Positions 1-7,858 of a stretch of DNA of 64,000 nt are shown piece after piece; within the stretch, counting starts at the first letter, position 1, and the number at the start of each line of letters is the position of its first letter. Origin of the DNA: Acidobacteriaceae bacterium (GTDB lineage: Bacteria > Acidobacteriota > Terriglobia > Bryobacterales > Bryobacteraceae); contig JADCJL010000020.1 in assembly GCA_020247055.1 (NCBI GenBank), forward strand, positions 1 through 64,000, read 5' to 3'. A program made the translations under genes and the position numbers. The notes below the pieces were generated by a model. It did not search any database. It was not told the origin of the DNA and was given only the letters and a program-made list of their open reading frames with translations.

Positions 1-587
1 CCCGGGGGGATGCCGGCTTCATGACAGGCTTCGACGATGCGCCAGGCGCTGAGGGGGGCGACGCTGGCGGGTTTGAGGATGACCGTGTTGCCGCAGACGA
101 GGGCGGGGGCGAGCTTCCAGGCCGGGATGGCGATGGGGAAGTTCCAGGGGGTGATGAGGCCGACGACGCCGATGGGTTTGCGGATGGCAAACATGTGGAC
201 GCGGTCGCGTTCAGAGGGGACGAGGTGGCCGGGGAGGCGGGAGCCTTCGCTGCCGAAGTAGCGGAAGATATTGATGGCGCGGCGGACTTCGCCCTTGGCT
301 TCCGGGAGGGTTTTGCCCTCTTCGCGGCACATCTCTTCGCCGAGCTGATCGAACTTCTTTTCGAGGATATCGGCGACCTTGAAGAGCAGAGCGCCGCGGG
401 CGGGGCCGGGCATGGTGCTCCACTTCAAGAAGGCGGCCTGGGCGGCGTCGGCGGCGCGGTCGACATCGGCGGCGGTGCCTTTGACGAAGAGGCCGACGAG
501 TTCGTCGGTGTTGGCGGGGTTGCGGTTTTCAAACGTTGGTCCGTCGACCCACTCGCCGTTGATGTAGTTACGAAATGTTTCTGGCAT
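1..587 (-). CDS. NAD(P)-dependent aldehyde dehydrogenase, partial (C-terminal part outside window)
   Basis: About 195 N-terminal residues of an aldehyde dehydrogenase superfamily enzyme are present; the gene runs off the left edge, so the catalytic Cys and Glu region is not visible. The N-terminus MPETFRNYINGEWV and the later cofactor-fold motif TPWNFP followed by a KLAPAL.CGNT.I.KP stretch are typical of the family, which oxidises aldehydes to acids with NAD(P)+. The start ATG at 587 lies 9 nt after the LemA stop, making it the last visible member of the minus-strand run that begins at the M16 peptidase. The substrate cannot be told from this part. I am confident of the superfamily and not of the subfamily. 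Confidence 0.9.
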   Translation of the reverse strand, partial: MPETFRNYINGEWVDGPTFENRNPANTDELVGLFVKGTAADVDRAADAAQAAFLKWSTMPGPARGALLFKVADILEKKFDQLGEEMCREEGKTLPEAKGEVRRAINIFRYFGSEGSRLPGHLVPSERDRVHMFAIRKPIGVVGLITPWNFPIAIPAWKLAPALVCGNTVILKPASVAPLSAWRIVEACHEAGIPP

Positions 588-596
588 GGAGATGGT

Positions 597-1172
597 TTAC
601 TTGTTTCCGAAGTTCACTTTAGGAGCGGTACGCGCGCCGGGTTCGGTTTTGAAGTAGGCGTCGTTGCGCTGGAAGCCGAACAGGGAGGCGGCAATGTTGT
701 TGGGGAAAAGCTCGATGGTTGTATTGTACTTCTGGACCGTCTCATTATACTTCCGGCGCTCGACGGCGATGCGGTTTTCCGTGCCGGCGAGTTCGTCCTG
801 GAGGCGCATGAAGTTGGCGTCGGACTTGAGCTGGGGGTAGCTTTCGACGACGACGAGGAGGCGGGAGAGGGCGCCGTCGAGCTGGCCGTTGGCGGAGATC
901 TTTTCGGCGGGGGTGCGGGCGCCGGAGAGGGCGGCGCGGGCGTTGGCGACGGAGGCGATGACGTCCTTTTCCTGGGAGGCGAAGCCTTTGACGGTTTCGA
1001 CGAGGTTGGGGATGAGGTCGGCGCGGCGCTGGAGGGCGACTTCGACCTGGGCGAAGGCGGCTTCGACGGTGTTTTTCTGGGTGACGAGTTCGTTGCGGGT
1101 GCCGATGACGGACATGCCGAACAGGAGGACGATGGCGACGAGAATGCCGAGGATGATGAGAGCGATTTTCAT
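597..1172 (-). CDS. lemA: LemA family protein
   Basis: A 191-residue LemA protein. One N-terminal membrane helix (about residues 3-22) is followed by the coiled helical LemA core, with the characteristic stretch AFAQVEVALQRRADLIPNLV and the C-terminal pattern in which F..DAYF is followed by AP.V.F. LemA proteins are membrane-anchored helical proteins facing the periplasm or outside; their biochemical role is not settled. The gene begins 3 nt after the nucleotidyltransferase-like gene and lies two genes downstream of a TPM-domain gene. LemA next to TPM proteins is a common arrangement in bacteria, although here a nucleotidyltransferase-like gene separates them. Confidence 0.93.
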   Translation of the reverse strand: MKIALIILGILVAIVLLFGMSVIGTRNELVTQKNTVEAAFAQVEVALQRRADLIPNLVETVKGFASQEKDVIASVANARAALSGARTPAEKISANGQLDGALSRLLVVVESYPQLKSDANFMRLQDELAGTENRIAVERRKYNETVQKYNTTIELFPNNIAASLFGFQRNDAYFKTEPGARTAPKVNFGNK

Positions 1173-1175
1173 GTT

Positions 1176-1895
1176 TTATTTCTCCAGACGGTCGACGGAG
1201 GCGACCAGCGATTCGATTTGTTGCAGGTAGAGGGCGAAGGTTTGGCTCGAGTCGACGTTCCGGGTTTTGACTTTGTTTTCGCGGAGGTCCAACAAAGTAT
1301 AGAACGGAGCGGGGTCGAGGCCGAAGGTTTGGCTGAGCGCGGCGGCGATGTCGCGCTTGGCGTGGGGAGCCGGATGGCCGGCGAGGCGGAGGACGTGGCG
1401 GCCGAGGGTGAGAAAGGTGGAGACGCTTTCCGACATCAGTTTGAGGAGCAGTTCGGGGTCTGGCAGGACGCCGGCGGCCTTTTGGCGGAGGCGGAGCTGT
1501 TTGCTGCGGACTTCGAATTCGACGCGGCCGCGGTAGAAGACATCGTCGATGGCGAGGTTTGAGACGATATCGTCGCCGGCGAGGATGCGGTGGACCTCCT
1601 GGATATCGTGGAACTCGATGGGGAAGCAGTCGGTGGAGGAGTGGACCTCGTCGAGGGTGAGGAGGAGGGGGGCGGGGTTATCGAGCGAGCGCCACCAGCG
1701 GAAGAGGGGTTCGGCGAGGGCGAGTTCGCGGGGGGAGAGGTGGCGGAGGACGCAGAGGATGTTGAGATCGGAGAACTGGTCGTGGTCGGTGCGGGCGCCG
1801 GAGCCGTAGAGGATGAGGGAGACGAGGGAGTCGCCGAAGGTTTTGGCGGCGCGTTGGGTGAGTTCGGTGCAGCGTTTTTCGAGTTCTTTGCGCAT
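1176..1895 (-). CDS. Nucleotidyltransferase-fold protein with altered metal site
   Basis: A 239-residue protein. Residues about 20-50 form the start of a DNA polymerase beta-type nucleotidyltransferase fold, with hydrophobic strand LVSLILYGSGA followed by FSDLNILCV. Active members usually carry GS-x10-DxD; here the second acidic position is Asn (SDLN), so catalysis may be lost or changed. The remaining about 150 residues are helical and I do not recognise them. The gene is 6 nt from the TPM gene and 3 nt from lemA, so it is co-transcribed with envelope proteins, which is an unusual context. It could be an inactive nucleotidyltransferase or one with a different metal ligand. The fold assignment is moderately secure and the function is unknown. 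Confidence 0.7.
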   Translation of the reverse strand: MRKELEKRCTELTQRAAKTFGDSLVSLILYGSGARTDHDQFSDLNILCVLRHLSPRELALAEPLFRWWRSLDNPAPLLLTLDEVHSSTDCFPIEFHDIQEVHRILAGDDIVSNLAIDDVFYRGRVEFEVRSKQLRLRQKAAGVLPDPELLLKLMSESVSTFLTLGRHVLRLAGHPAPHAKRDIAAALSQTFGLDPAPFYTLLDLRENKVKTRNVDSSQTFALYLQQIESLVASVDRLEK

Positions 1896-1901
1896 AGGGG
1901 G

Positions 1902-2669
1902 TTACCAGTCGGAGGAGGCGCCGCCGCCGCCGGAGTCGCCGCCGCCGAAGCCGCCGAAGCCACCGCCGGAGTCGTAGCCGCCGAAGCCGCCGCCGCCGCC
2001 GCCGCGGTGATGGCGGGAGCCGCCGCCGGAGAAGAGGGAGGAGAGCAGCCAGAGAGCGCCGAGGTTGCCGGTGGCGAGGAGGTAGAGAAAGAGCAGGCCG
2101 CCACCGATGAGCAGCCAGAGGGGGAGGGGGCGCTCTTCGGGGCGGGAGCGGGAGGGGCGGGGGGTGGATTCTTCGGCGAGGGTGACGCCTTTGGCCTGGG
2201 CGATGCGGGAGCCGAGGTAGTGGGCGGCGGTGGAGAGGGCGTCGCCGTAGGCGGCTTCGCGGAGGGCGGGGCGCATTTGGCGGAGGACGTCGCCGGAGGC
2301 GCCATCGGGGAGGATGGGTTCGAGGCCGTAGCCGATTTCGAGGCGGGAGCGGCGGTCGTTGACGGCGAGGAGGAGGAGGAGGCCTTCATCCTTGCCTTTC
2401 TTGCCGATGCCCCAGCGGCGGTAGAGGGAGTTGGCGACGTCTTCGATGGGTTCGCCATCGAGGGTGGGGAGGGTGACGATGGCGAGTTGGGCGCCGGTTT
2501 GTTGTTCGACGGTGGCGGCGTAGCGTTCGAGGGCGAGGCGTTGGGCGCCGGGGATGACGTTGGCGTAGTCGCTGACGTAGCCCTGGGGGACGAGCTTCGC
2601 GAGGTCGAGGGCGCAGGCGGAGGAGAGGGCGAGGAGGAGGAGCGGGGCGAGGCGGAGCAGGGGGTGCAT
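1902..2669 (-). CDS. TPM domain protein (YgcG-like)
   Basis: A 255-residue exported protein. It has a signal peptide (about 1-20), then a TPM_phosphatase/YgcG domain (about 30-155) containing YVSDYANVIPG near the start and a GYGLEPILPD stretch. A membrane helix follows at about 185-210. The tail from about 215 is extremely glycine-rich and ends GGGGASSDW, which closely resembles the tail of E. coli YgcG-type proteins. TPM proteins are periplasmic/membrane proteins often paired with LemA; some plant homologues have phosphatase activity and others act as repair or assembly factors. It starts 8 nt after the M16 peptidase stop. Confidence 0.9.
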   Translation of the reverse strand: MHPLLRLAPLLLLALSSACALDLAKLVPQGYVSDYANVIPGAQRLALERYAATVEQQTGAQLAIVTLPTLDGEPIEDVANSLYRRWGIGKKGKDEGLLLLLAVNDRRSRLEIGYGLEPILPDGASGDVLRQMRPALREAAYGDALSTAAHYLGSRIAQAKGVTLAEESTPRPSRSRPEERPLPLWLLIGGGLLFLYLLATGNLGALWLLSSLFSGGGSRHHRGGGGGGFGGYDSGGGFGGFGGGDSGGGGASSDW

Positions 2670-2677
2670 GAACCGGC

Positions 2678-3949
2678 TCAGCAGTGGAGGTCTTTGCGGG
2701 TGAAGCGCTGGCCGTTGAGGCGGCCCATGATGGTGAGGCCCATTTTGGCGGGGTTGAGGAACTCGTTGGCGACCTGCTGGACTTCGGCGGCGGTGACGGC
2801 TTCGATGCGCGCGAGGATCTCGTCGACTTCGGAGTGGCGGCCGAAGAACATCTCCTGGCGGGCGAGATTGGACATGCGGCTGGAGGTGGATTCGAGGCCG
2901 AGGACGATGGAGCCTTTGAGGTTGTCTTTGGAGCGGCGGAGCTCTTCGGGGGAGACGGGATCGTTTTTGAGGCGGGTGAGTTCGTGGCGGATGGAATCGA
3001 TGACGCGGCGGAGGGTTTCCGGGCTGGTGCCGGCGTAGACGGCGAGGCAGCCGGTGTCGCGGTAGGAGGTGAGTTCGCTGATGATGGAGTAGCAGAGGCC
3101 CTGCTGCTCGCGGATGTTTTGGAACAGGCGGGAGCTCATGCCGCCGCCGAGGATGTTGTTGAGGGTGTAGGCGACGAAGCGCTGGGGGTGGGGCATGGGG
3201 AAGGAGGGGGCGCCGAGGCAGAGGTGGGCCTGTTCGACGGCCTTTTTCTCCTTGAGGGAGATTTGGGGGGAGGTTTGGGCGATGGGGAGTTCGGGGAGGG
3301 GTTTGCGTTTGGGGAGTTTGCCGAGGGTGGCTTCGGTGAGTTTGACGATATCGGCGTGTTCGGTGCGGCCGGCGGCGGTGACGAGGAGGTTGGGGGCGAT
3401 GTAGGTGGATTTGAAGTGGGTGCGGAGGGATTCCGGGGTGATGGCTTTGACGGTTTTGGCGGTGCCGAGGATGGAGCGGCCGATGGCGTCGCCTTTCCAG
3501 AAGTTGCGGCAGAAGAGTTCGTGGGTTTGGTACTCGACGTTGTCGGCATCCATTTTGATCTCTTCGAGGACGACGCCTTTTTCCTTTTCGATGTCGTCGG
3601 GGCGGAGGACGGGTTGGGTGACGAGGTCGGCGAGGACGTCGAAGGCGAGGGGGAGGTGCTCGTCGAGGACTTTGGCGTTGAAGGAGACCATCTCGCGGCT
3701 GGTGAAGGCGTCCATGTGGCCGCCGATGGAGTCGAAGGCGCGGGCGATGTCTTCGGCGGAGCGGCGTTTGGTGCCTTTGAAGACCATGTGCTCCATGAAG
3801 TGGGAGATGCCGTTGTCGGCGGGGGATTCGCGGCGGGAGCCGGAGCGGACCCAGATGCCGAGGGCGACGGAGCGGAGGTGGGGCATGCGCTCGGTGACGA
3901 TTTTCACGCCGTTGGGGAGGATGGTGGTTTCGACGTGGGAAGAGGACAT
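2678..3949 (-). CDS. M16 family zinc metallopeptidase
   Basis: A 423-residue insulinase-type (M16B) peptidase resembling YmxG and mitochondrial processing peptidase beta. The inverted zinc motif HFMEH is at residues 50-54 and is followed by the usual MVFKGT.RR. sequence, so the protein should be catalytically active rather than an inactive partner subunit. The second half contains the M16 C-terminal domain, including a GGGMSSRLFQ.IRE.QGLCY stretch. No signal peptide is visible at MSSSHVET, so it is probably cytoplasmic. It leads a tightly spaced run (8, 6, 3 and 9 nt gaps) into the TPM, nucleotidyltransferase-like, LemA and aldehyde dehydrogenase genes. Confidence 0.94.
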   Translation of the reverse strand: MSSSHVETTILPNGVKIVTERMPHLRSVALGIWVRSGSRRESPADNGISHFMEHMVFKGTKRRSAEDIARAFDSIGGHMDAFTSREMVSFNAKVLDEHLPLAFDVLADLVTQPVLRPDDIEKEKGVVLEEIKMDADNVEYQTHELFCRNFWKGDAIGRSILGTAKTVKAITPESLRTHFKSTYIAPNLLVTAAGRTEHADIVKLTEATLGKLPKRKPLPELPIAQTSPQISLKEKKAVEQAHLCLGAPSFPMPHPQRFVAYTLNNILGGGMSSRLFQNIREQQGLCYSIISELTSYRDTGCLAVYAGTSPETLRRVIDSIRHELTRLKNDPVSPEELRRSKDNLKGSIVLGLESTSSRMSNLARQEMFFGRHSEVDEILARIEAVTAAEVQQVANEFLNPAKMGLTIMGRLNGQRFTRKDLHC

Positions 3950-4004
3950 CTACCTACTATGATGCGCCATCCGCGGTTCGCGTTGCTGTGGCGAGTGGGG
4001 GGGG

Positions 4005-7000
4005 TTAGAACTCGAGGCGCATGGTGAGCTGGAGTTGGCGGGGGCGGAACTGGAAGCCGCCGTAGGAGGAGCCGAGGGTGGAGATGCCATCGGAGGCGGG
4101 GGTGACGAGGCCCTGGCGGTTGAAGACGTTGAAGACGTCGACGTTGGCGCGGAGGCGGACGCGTTCGTTGATGACGAAGTATTTCATGAGGGCGGAGTCC
4201 ATGTTCCAGTTGAAGGGGCCGAGGCGGTACTGGTTGCGCCAGGGGTGGAGGCCGGTGTCGTAGTTGACGCGGACGACGCCGCCGTTGAGGAGGGGGAGGT
4301 AGGCGACGTTGGTGTCGTAGTCGGCGTTGTTGGGGTCGTTGGGGGTACCGCCGCGGGGCCAGGGGATGAGGGGTTTTTGGGCGGGTTTGTAGTTTTCGGG
4401 CAGGCCGAAGACGCCGTTGCGGAGGCCGAAGGCGTTGCGGCTGTTGATGAAGCGTTCGCTGATGTAGCCGTTGAACCAGAGGTAGCCTTCGACGCAGCGT
4501 TCGTCGTTGAAATTGCGGCTGGTGGCGGGGGTTTGGCGGCAGTCGAGGATGCGGTGTTTGTTGCGGTAGACTTCGAGGCTGCCCATTTCGCCCCAGTTGT
4601 TGGTGGGGAGGGAGAACCAGGTGGACAGGACGGTGCCGGTGCCGGTGATCTGCCAGCCGCCGATGGCGGCGTGGAGCCAGGAGTTGGCGTTGCGGCCGAA
4701 TTTGCGGCCGCGGCCGAAGGGGAGGTCGTAGATCCAGTTCCAGCGGATGCGGTGTTTGGGGATGCCGGTGTCGCGGTCGTAGAAGAGGAAGCGGTTGAGT
4801 TCGCGGAAGTCGGTGGGGACGGTGCCGGGGAGGAAGGAGCTGGCGGTGGAGGCGACGTCGTCGCGGAAGGAGTTGCCGGCGAGGCGGAGGGAGTTGGTGA
4901 GGGTGTAGAAGGCCTGGAAGCCGAGGCCGGAGCGGAAGCGGCGTTCGAATTCGAGGGCCCAGGTGGAGGAGTTGATGATGCCGGAGCGTTGGAGGATGCG
5001 GACGTCGGTGTAGGCGTTCTGATCGAAGGGGCGGCGGAGGACGCCGGAGAACTCGCCGGTGGGGAGGGGGCGGCCGGTGGTGAGGTACCAGACGTAGTCG
5101 GGCTGGGTGGCGTTGATGTTGTAGAGCTGGTCGGCGTTGACGCCGTGTTTGCCTTTGTAGGTGATGCGGATGACGGTGGAGGGGGCGAGCTGTTTTTCGA
5201 TGGCGAGGTTCCATTCGTGGATGCGGAGGCTGGGTTGTTTGCCGTTGAGGCCGATGACGCTGGTGCCGCGGGCGACGGCGGCGGGGTTATTGAGGTCGAT
5301 GAGATTGGCGGAGTTGAGGCCGGCGATGACGGTATTGGGGTTGCGGAGGAGGAAGTTGGCGATGCCGTCGGGGGACTGGGCGGCGCTGTTGGGGTTGTAG
5401 GTGAAGTTGGCGCGGAAGGGTGCGAGGCCGGAGAACTGGGCGAGGAGGGTGCGCATGGGGACGGCGGAGATGTACATGCCGTAGCCGCCGCGGACGACGA
5501 GGGGGCGGTCGCCGGTGCGGAGGGTGTAGGCGAAGCCGCCGCGGGGGGCGATGTCGTAGAGGTTGGAGGGGAACAGTTGGGGGGAGCGGCCGAGTTCGGC
5601 GGCGGTTTTGAAGGAGACGCCGATGTTTTGGAAGAGGTTGACGACGGTGGGGCTGGTGGCGCCGAGGTTGTAGTAGTGGTCGAGGGGCTGGGGGAGGACG
5701 AGGGATTTGGAGGCGACGTCGAAGGCGGTGAGGAGGTTGTTTTCTTCGGTGAAGGCGGGGTTGATATCCCAGCGGAGGCCGGGGGTGAGGGTGAGGCGGG
5801 GGGAGAGGCGCCAGGTGTCCTGGAGGTAGAGGCCGTGATTTTTTTCGCGGACGCGCATGATGCCTCGTTTGAGGCCGACGGTGTACGTGGCGGCGTGGCC
5901 GAGGAAGAGGTTGGCCATTTCGTGTCCTGTTTGGGGGGTGAGGCCGGGGTTGAGGGTGGTGCCGAGGGTGGGGGATTCGAGGGCGGTGGCGAGGCTGTTG
6001 AAGGCAACGGAGCCGGAGATGGCGCCCTGGTCGGGGAGGAGGTGCTGTTTTTCGTCGTGGTAGCGGAAGCCGAAGGCGAACTGGTGGGCGCGGCGGTTGT
6101 AGGAGTAGTTCTGTTCGACGTTGGTGACCATGCTGAAGAGCTGGCGGCGGTTGTCGCCTTCGATGAGGTTGTAGTTGGTGAGTCCGGTGGAGGTGATGTT
6201 GGGCCAGCCGATTTCGCCGAGGGGGTTGGGGAGGCCGAGTTCCTGCGCCCAGTTGCGGTCTTCGGGGCCGGTGACGGTTTTGGTGAGCTGCCAGGTGCGG
6301 TTGGCGAGGGTTTCGACGTTGAGGGAGGCGGAGAAGGAGTGGACCCAGCTGAGGGCGACGGCGCGGGCGCGGACGGGGAGGAAGGTGACGTTGGCTTCGC
6401 GGTTGGTGGTGGGGACGCCGTTGTTGCTGGCGGTGCCGAGGAAGTTACCGCTGCGGAGGCCGCCGTTGTATTTGATGAAGAAGTTATCGCGTTCGGAGAA
6501 GCGGTGGTCGAGTTTGATGGTGCGGGGGTTATCGCTGACGTTGGGGAAGGAGTTGGTGGGGACGCTGAGGCGGAGGTTGGGGGCGACGAGGGGGTTGGTG
6601 ATGTCGGTGGGTTCGGGGGTGATGGCGAAGATGCGTTTGGCGAAGTCGCTCATGCGGGTGAGGGGGATCTGGTTATTGCGGAAGGGGTCGCGGACGCTGA
6701 CGATGCGGCCGTTGGGCTGTTCTTCGAGGCGGGTGGAGAGGGGGTCGTAGAGTTGGAGGAGGCGGCCCTGGGAGTCGAAGAGGCCGGAGAAGTCGCCGCG
6801 GCGCATGGCCATGGTGGGGACGTAGAAGTCGCGGGTGATGCCCTGGACGAGTTCGACGCCTTCCTGGGTGAAGAAGAAGAAACTGCGGTTGCGGCCGTTG
6901 TAGAGTTTGGCGCCGTGGCGGCCGAAGGAGGGGAGGACGATGGGACCGCCGATGGAGCCGCCGAACTCGTTGCGGATGAGTTTCGGGGTTTGGAAGGGGC

Positions 7001-7793
7001 GTCCGTCGAGGAAGACGTCCTGGCGGGCGCGGGCGACGCCGAAGGCGTTGTTGCGGTGGGTTTCAAAGACGGCGAGGGCGAGGCGGTTGGTGCCGCTTTT
7101 GGTGGAGACGATGATGGAGGTGGGGCGGGTGTATTTGGCGGAGGAGGTACTGGTTTCGACGCGGACTTCGCCGATGGATTCGAGGCCCTGGAGGTTGGCG
7201 GAGCCGCCGAATTCGCGGTTGTTGGCCGAGGCGCCGTCCTGGATGTAGTCGGTGGAGTACTGCATGAGACCGGAGACGCGGACGCCGCCGTTGATATCAC
7301 CGAGGGCTTCGACGCCGGGGGCGACGTTTTCGAGGAGGGTATTGAGGTTGCGGCCGTTGATGGGGAGTTCTTTGATGCGTTTGGAGTCGAGGGTGGAGGC
7401 GTCGGTGGGATCGGTGACGGTGACGAGGGGGATGGAGTCTTCGACCTGGATGGTTTCGGTGACGGCGCCAGGTTCGAGGACGGGGTCGAGGACGGCGATG
7501 CGGCCGACTTCGAGGGAGAGGGTACCTTCCCAGGCTTTCATGGCGGGGGATTCGACGCGGATGCGGTAGGGGCCGATGGCGGTGGGCGGGGAGGCGAAGA
7601 AGCCTTCGGGGTTGGCCTGGAGGGAGACGGCGCGGCCGGTGGGGAGGTGGAGGATGGTGACTTTGGCGCCGGGGAGGACGGCGCCGGTGGGGTCTTTAAC
7701 CGTTCCCTGAATGGAGCCGCCGCCGCCGGACTGGGCGAGGAGGGGGAGAGCGGAGAGCAGGGCGAGAAGCGGGCAGAGGGGGCCGCGAAGCAT
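4005..7793 (-). CDS. Oar-like TonB-dependent receptor with carboxypeptidase regulatory-like domain
   Basis: A 1262-residue outer-membrane protein. A signal peptide (about 1-20, ending LLAQS) is followed by a CarboxypepD_reg-like beta-sandwich (about 26-110, starting IQGTVKDPTGAVLPGA). A plug domain follows (about 130-260) with the ELPINGRNLNTLLE sequence typical of acidobacterial Oar-type receptors. The rest is a large beta-barrel ending in an aromatic residue (TMRLEF), as expected for barrel assembly. Such receptors are numerous in Solibacter-like genomes, and many are thought to import polymers or oligosaccharides, but the substrate is unknown. It is divergent from the TIGR03437-type protein at 7859, with a 65-bp intergenic region that must hold both promoters. 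Confidence 0.93.
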   Translation of the reverse strand: MLRGPLCPLLALLSALPLLAQSGGGGSIQGTVKDPTGAVLPGAKVTILHLPTGRAVSLQANPEGFFASPPTAIGPYRIRVESPAMKAWEGTLSLEVGRIAVLDPVLEPGAVTETIQVEDSIPLVTVTDPTDASTLDSKRIKELPINGRNLNTLLENVAPGVEALGDINGGVRVSGLMQYSTDYIQDGASANNREFGGSANLQGLESIGEVRVETSTSSAKYTRPTSIIVSTKSGTNRLALAVFETHRNNAFGVARARQDVFLDGRPFQTPKLIRNEFGGSIGGPIVLPSFGRHGAKLYNGRNRSFFFFTQEGVELVQGITRDFYVPTMAMRRGDFSGLFDSQGRLLQLYDPLSTRLEEQPNGRIVSVRDPFRNNQIPLTRMSDFAKRIFAITPEPTDITNPLVAPNLRLSVPTNSFPNVSDNPRTIKLDHRFSERDNFFIKYNGGLRSGNFLGTASNNGVPTTNREANVTFLPVRARAVALSWVHSFSASLNVETLANRTWQLTKTVTGPEDRNWAQELGLPNPLGEIGWPNITSTGLTNYNLIEGDNRRQLFSMVTNVEQNYSYNRRAHQFAFGFRYHDEKQHLLPDQGAISGSVAFNSLATALESPTLGTTLNPGLTPQTGHEMANLFLGHAATYTVGLKRGIMRVREKNHGLYLQDTWRLSPRLTLTPGLRWDINPAFTEENNLLTAFDVASKSLVLPQPLDHYYNLGATSPTVVNLFQNIGVSFKTAAELGRSPQLFPSNLYDIAPRGGFAYTLRTGDRPLVVRGGYGMYISAVPMRTLLAQFSGLAPFRANFTYNPNSAAQSPDGIANFLLRNPNTVIAGLNSANLIDLNNPAAVARGTSVIGLNGKQPSLRIHEWNLAIEKQLAPSTVIRITYKGKHGVNADQLYNINATQPDYVWYLTTGRPLPTGEFSGVLRRPFDQNAYTDVRILQRSGIINSSTWALEFERRFRSGLGFQAFYTLTNSLRLAGNSFRDDVASTASSFLPGTVPTDFRELNRFLFYDRDTGIPKHRIRWNWIYDLPFGRGRKFGRNANSWLHAAIGGWQITGTGTVLSTWFSLPTNNWGEMGSLEVYRNKHRILDCRQTPATSRNFNDERCVEGYLWFNGYISERFINSRNAFGLRNGVFGLPENYKPAQKPLIPWPRGGTPNDPNNADYDTNVAYLPLLNGGVVRVNYDTGLHPWRNQYRLGPFNWNMDSALMKYFVINERVRLRANVDVFNVFNRQGLVTPASDGISTLGSSYGGFQFRPRQLQLTMRLEF

Positions 7794-7858
7794 TTCGTGA
7801 TTCTAAGTCATTTCGGGAATTGCCCGGAAGGGTGGGGAAGCGGTTAGAATCGGGGACT

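Noticed and set aside
21-1562. Long open frame (513 codons) on the plus strand, rich in Gly, Glu and Asp
   Set aside because: It is antisense to the aldehyde dehydrogenase, LemA and nucleotidyltransferase-like genes, whose proteins have recognisable motifs. Such long Gly/Glu/Asp-rich antisense frames arise from high GC and codon bias.
4035-7847. 1270-codon plus-strand open frame
   Set aside because: Exact antisense of the TonB receptor. The product is a Gly/Ala/Asp/Glu/Val polymer-like sequence without domains.
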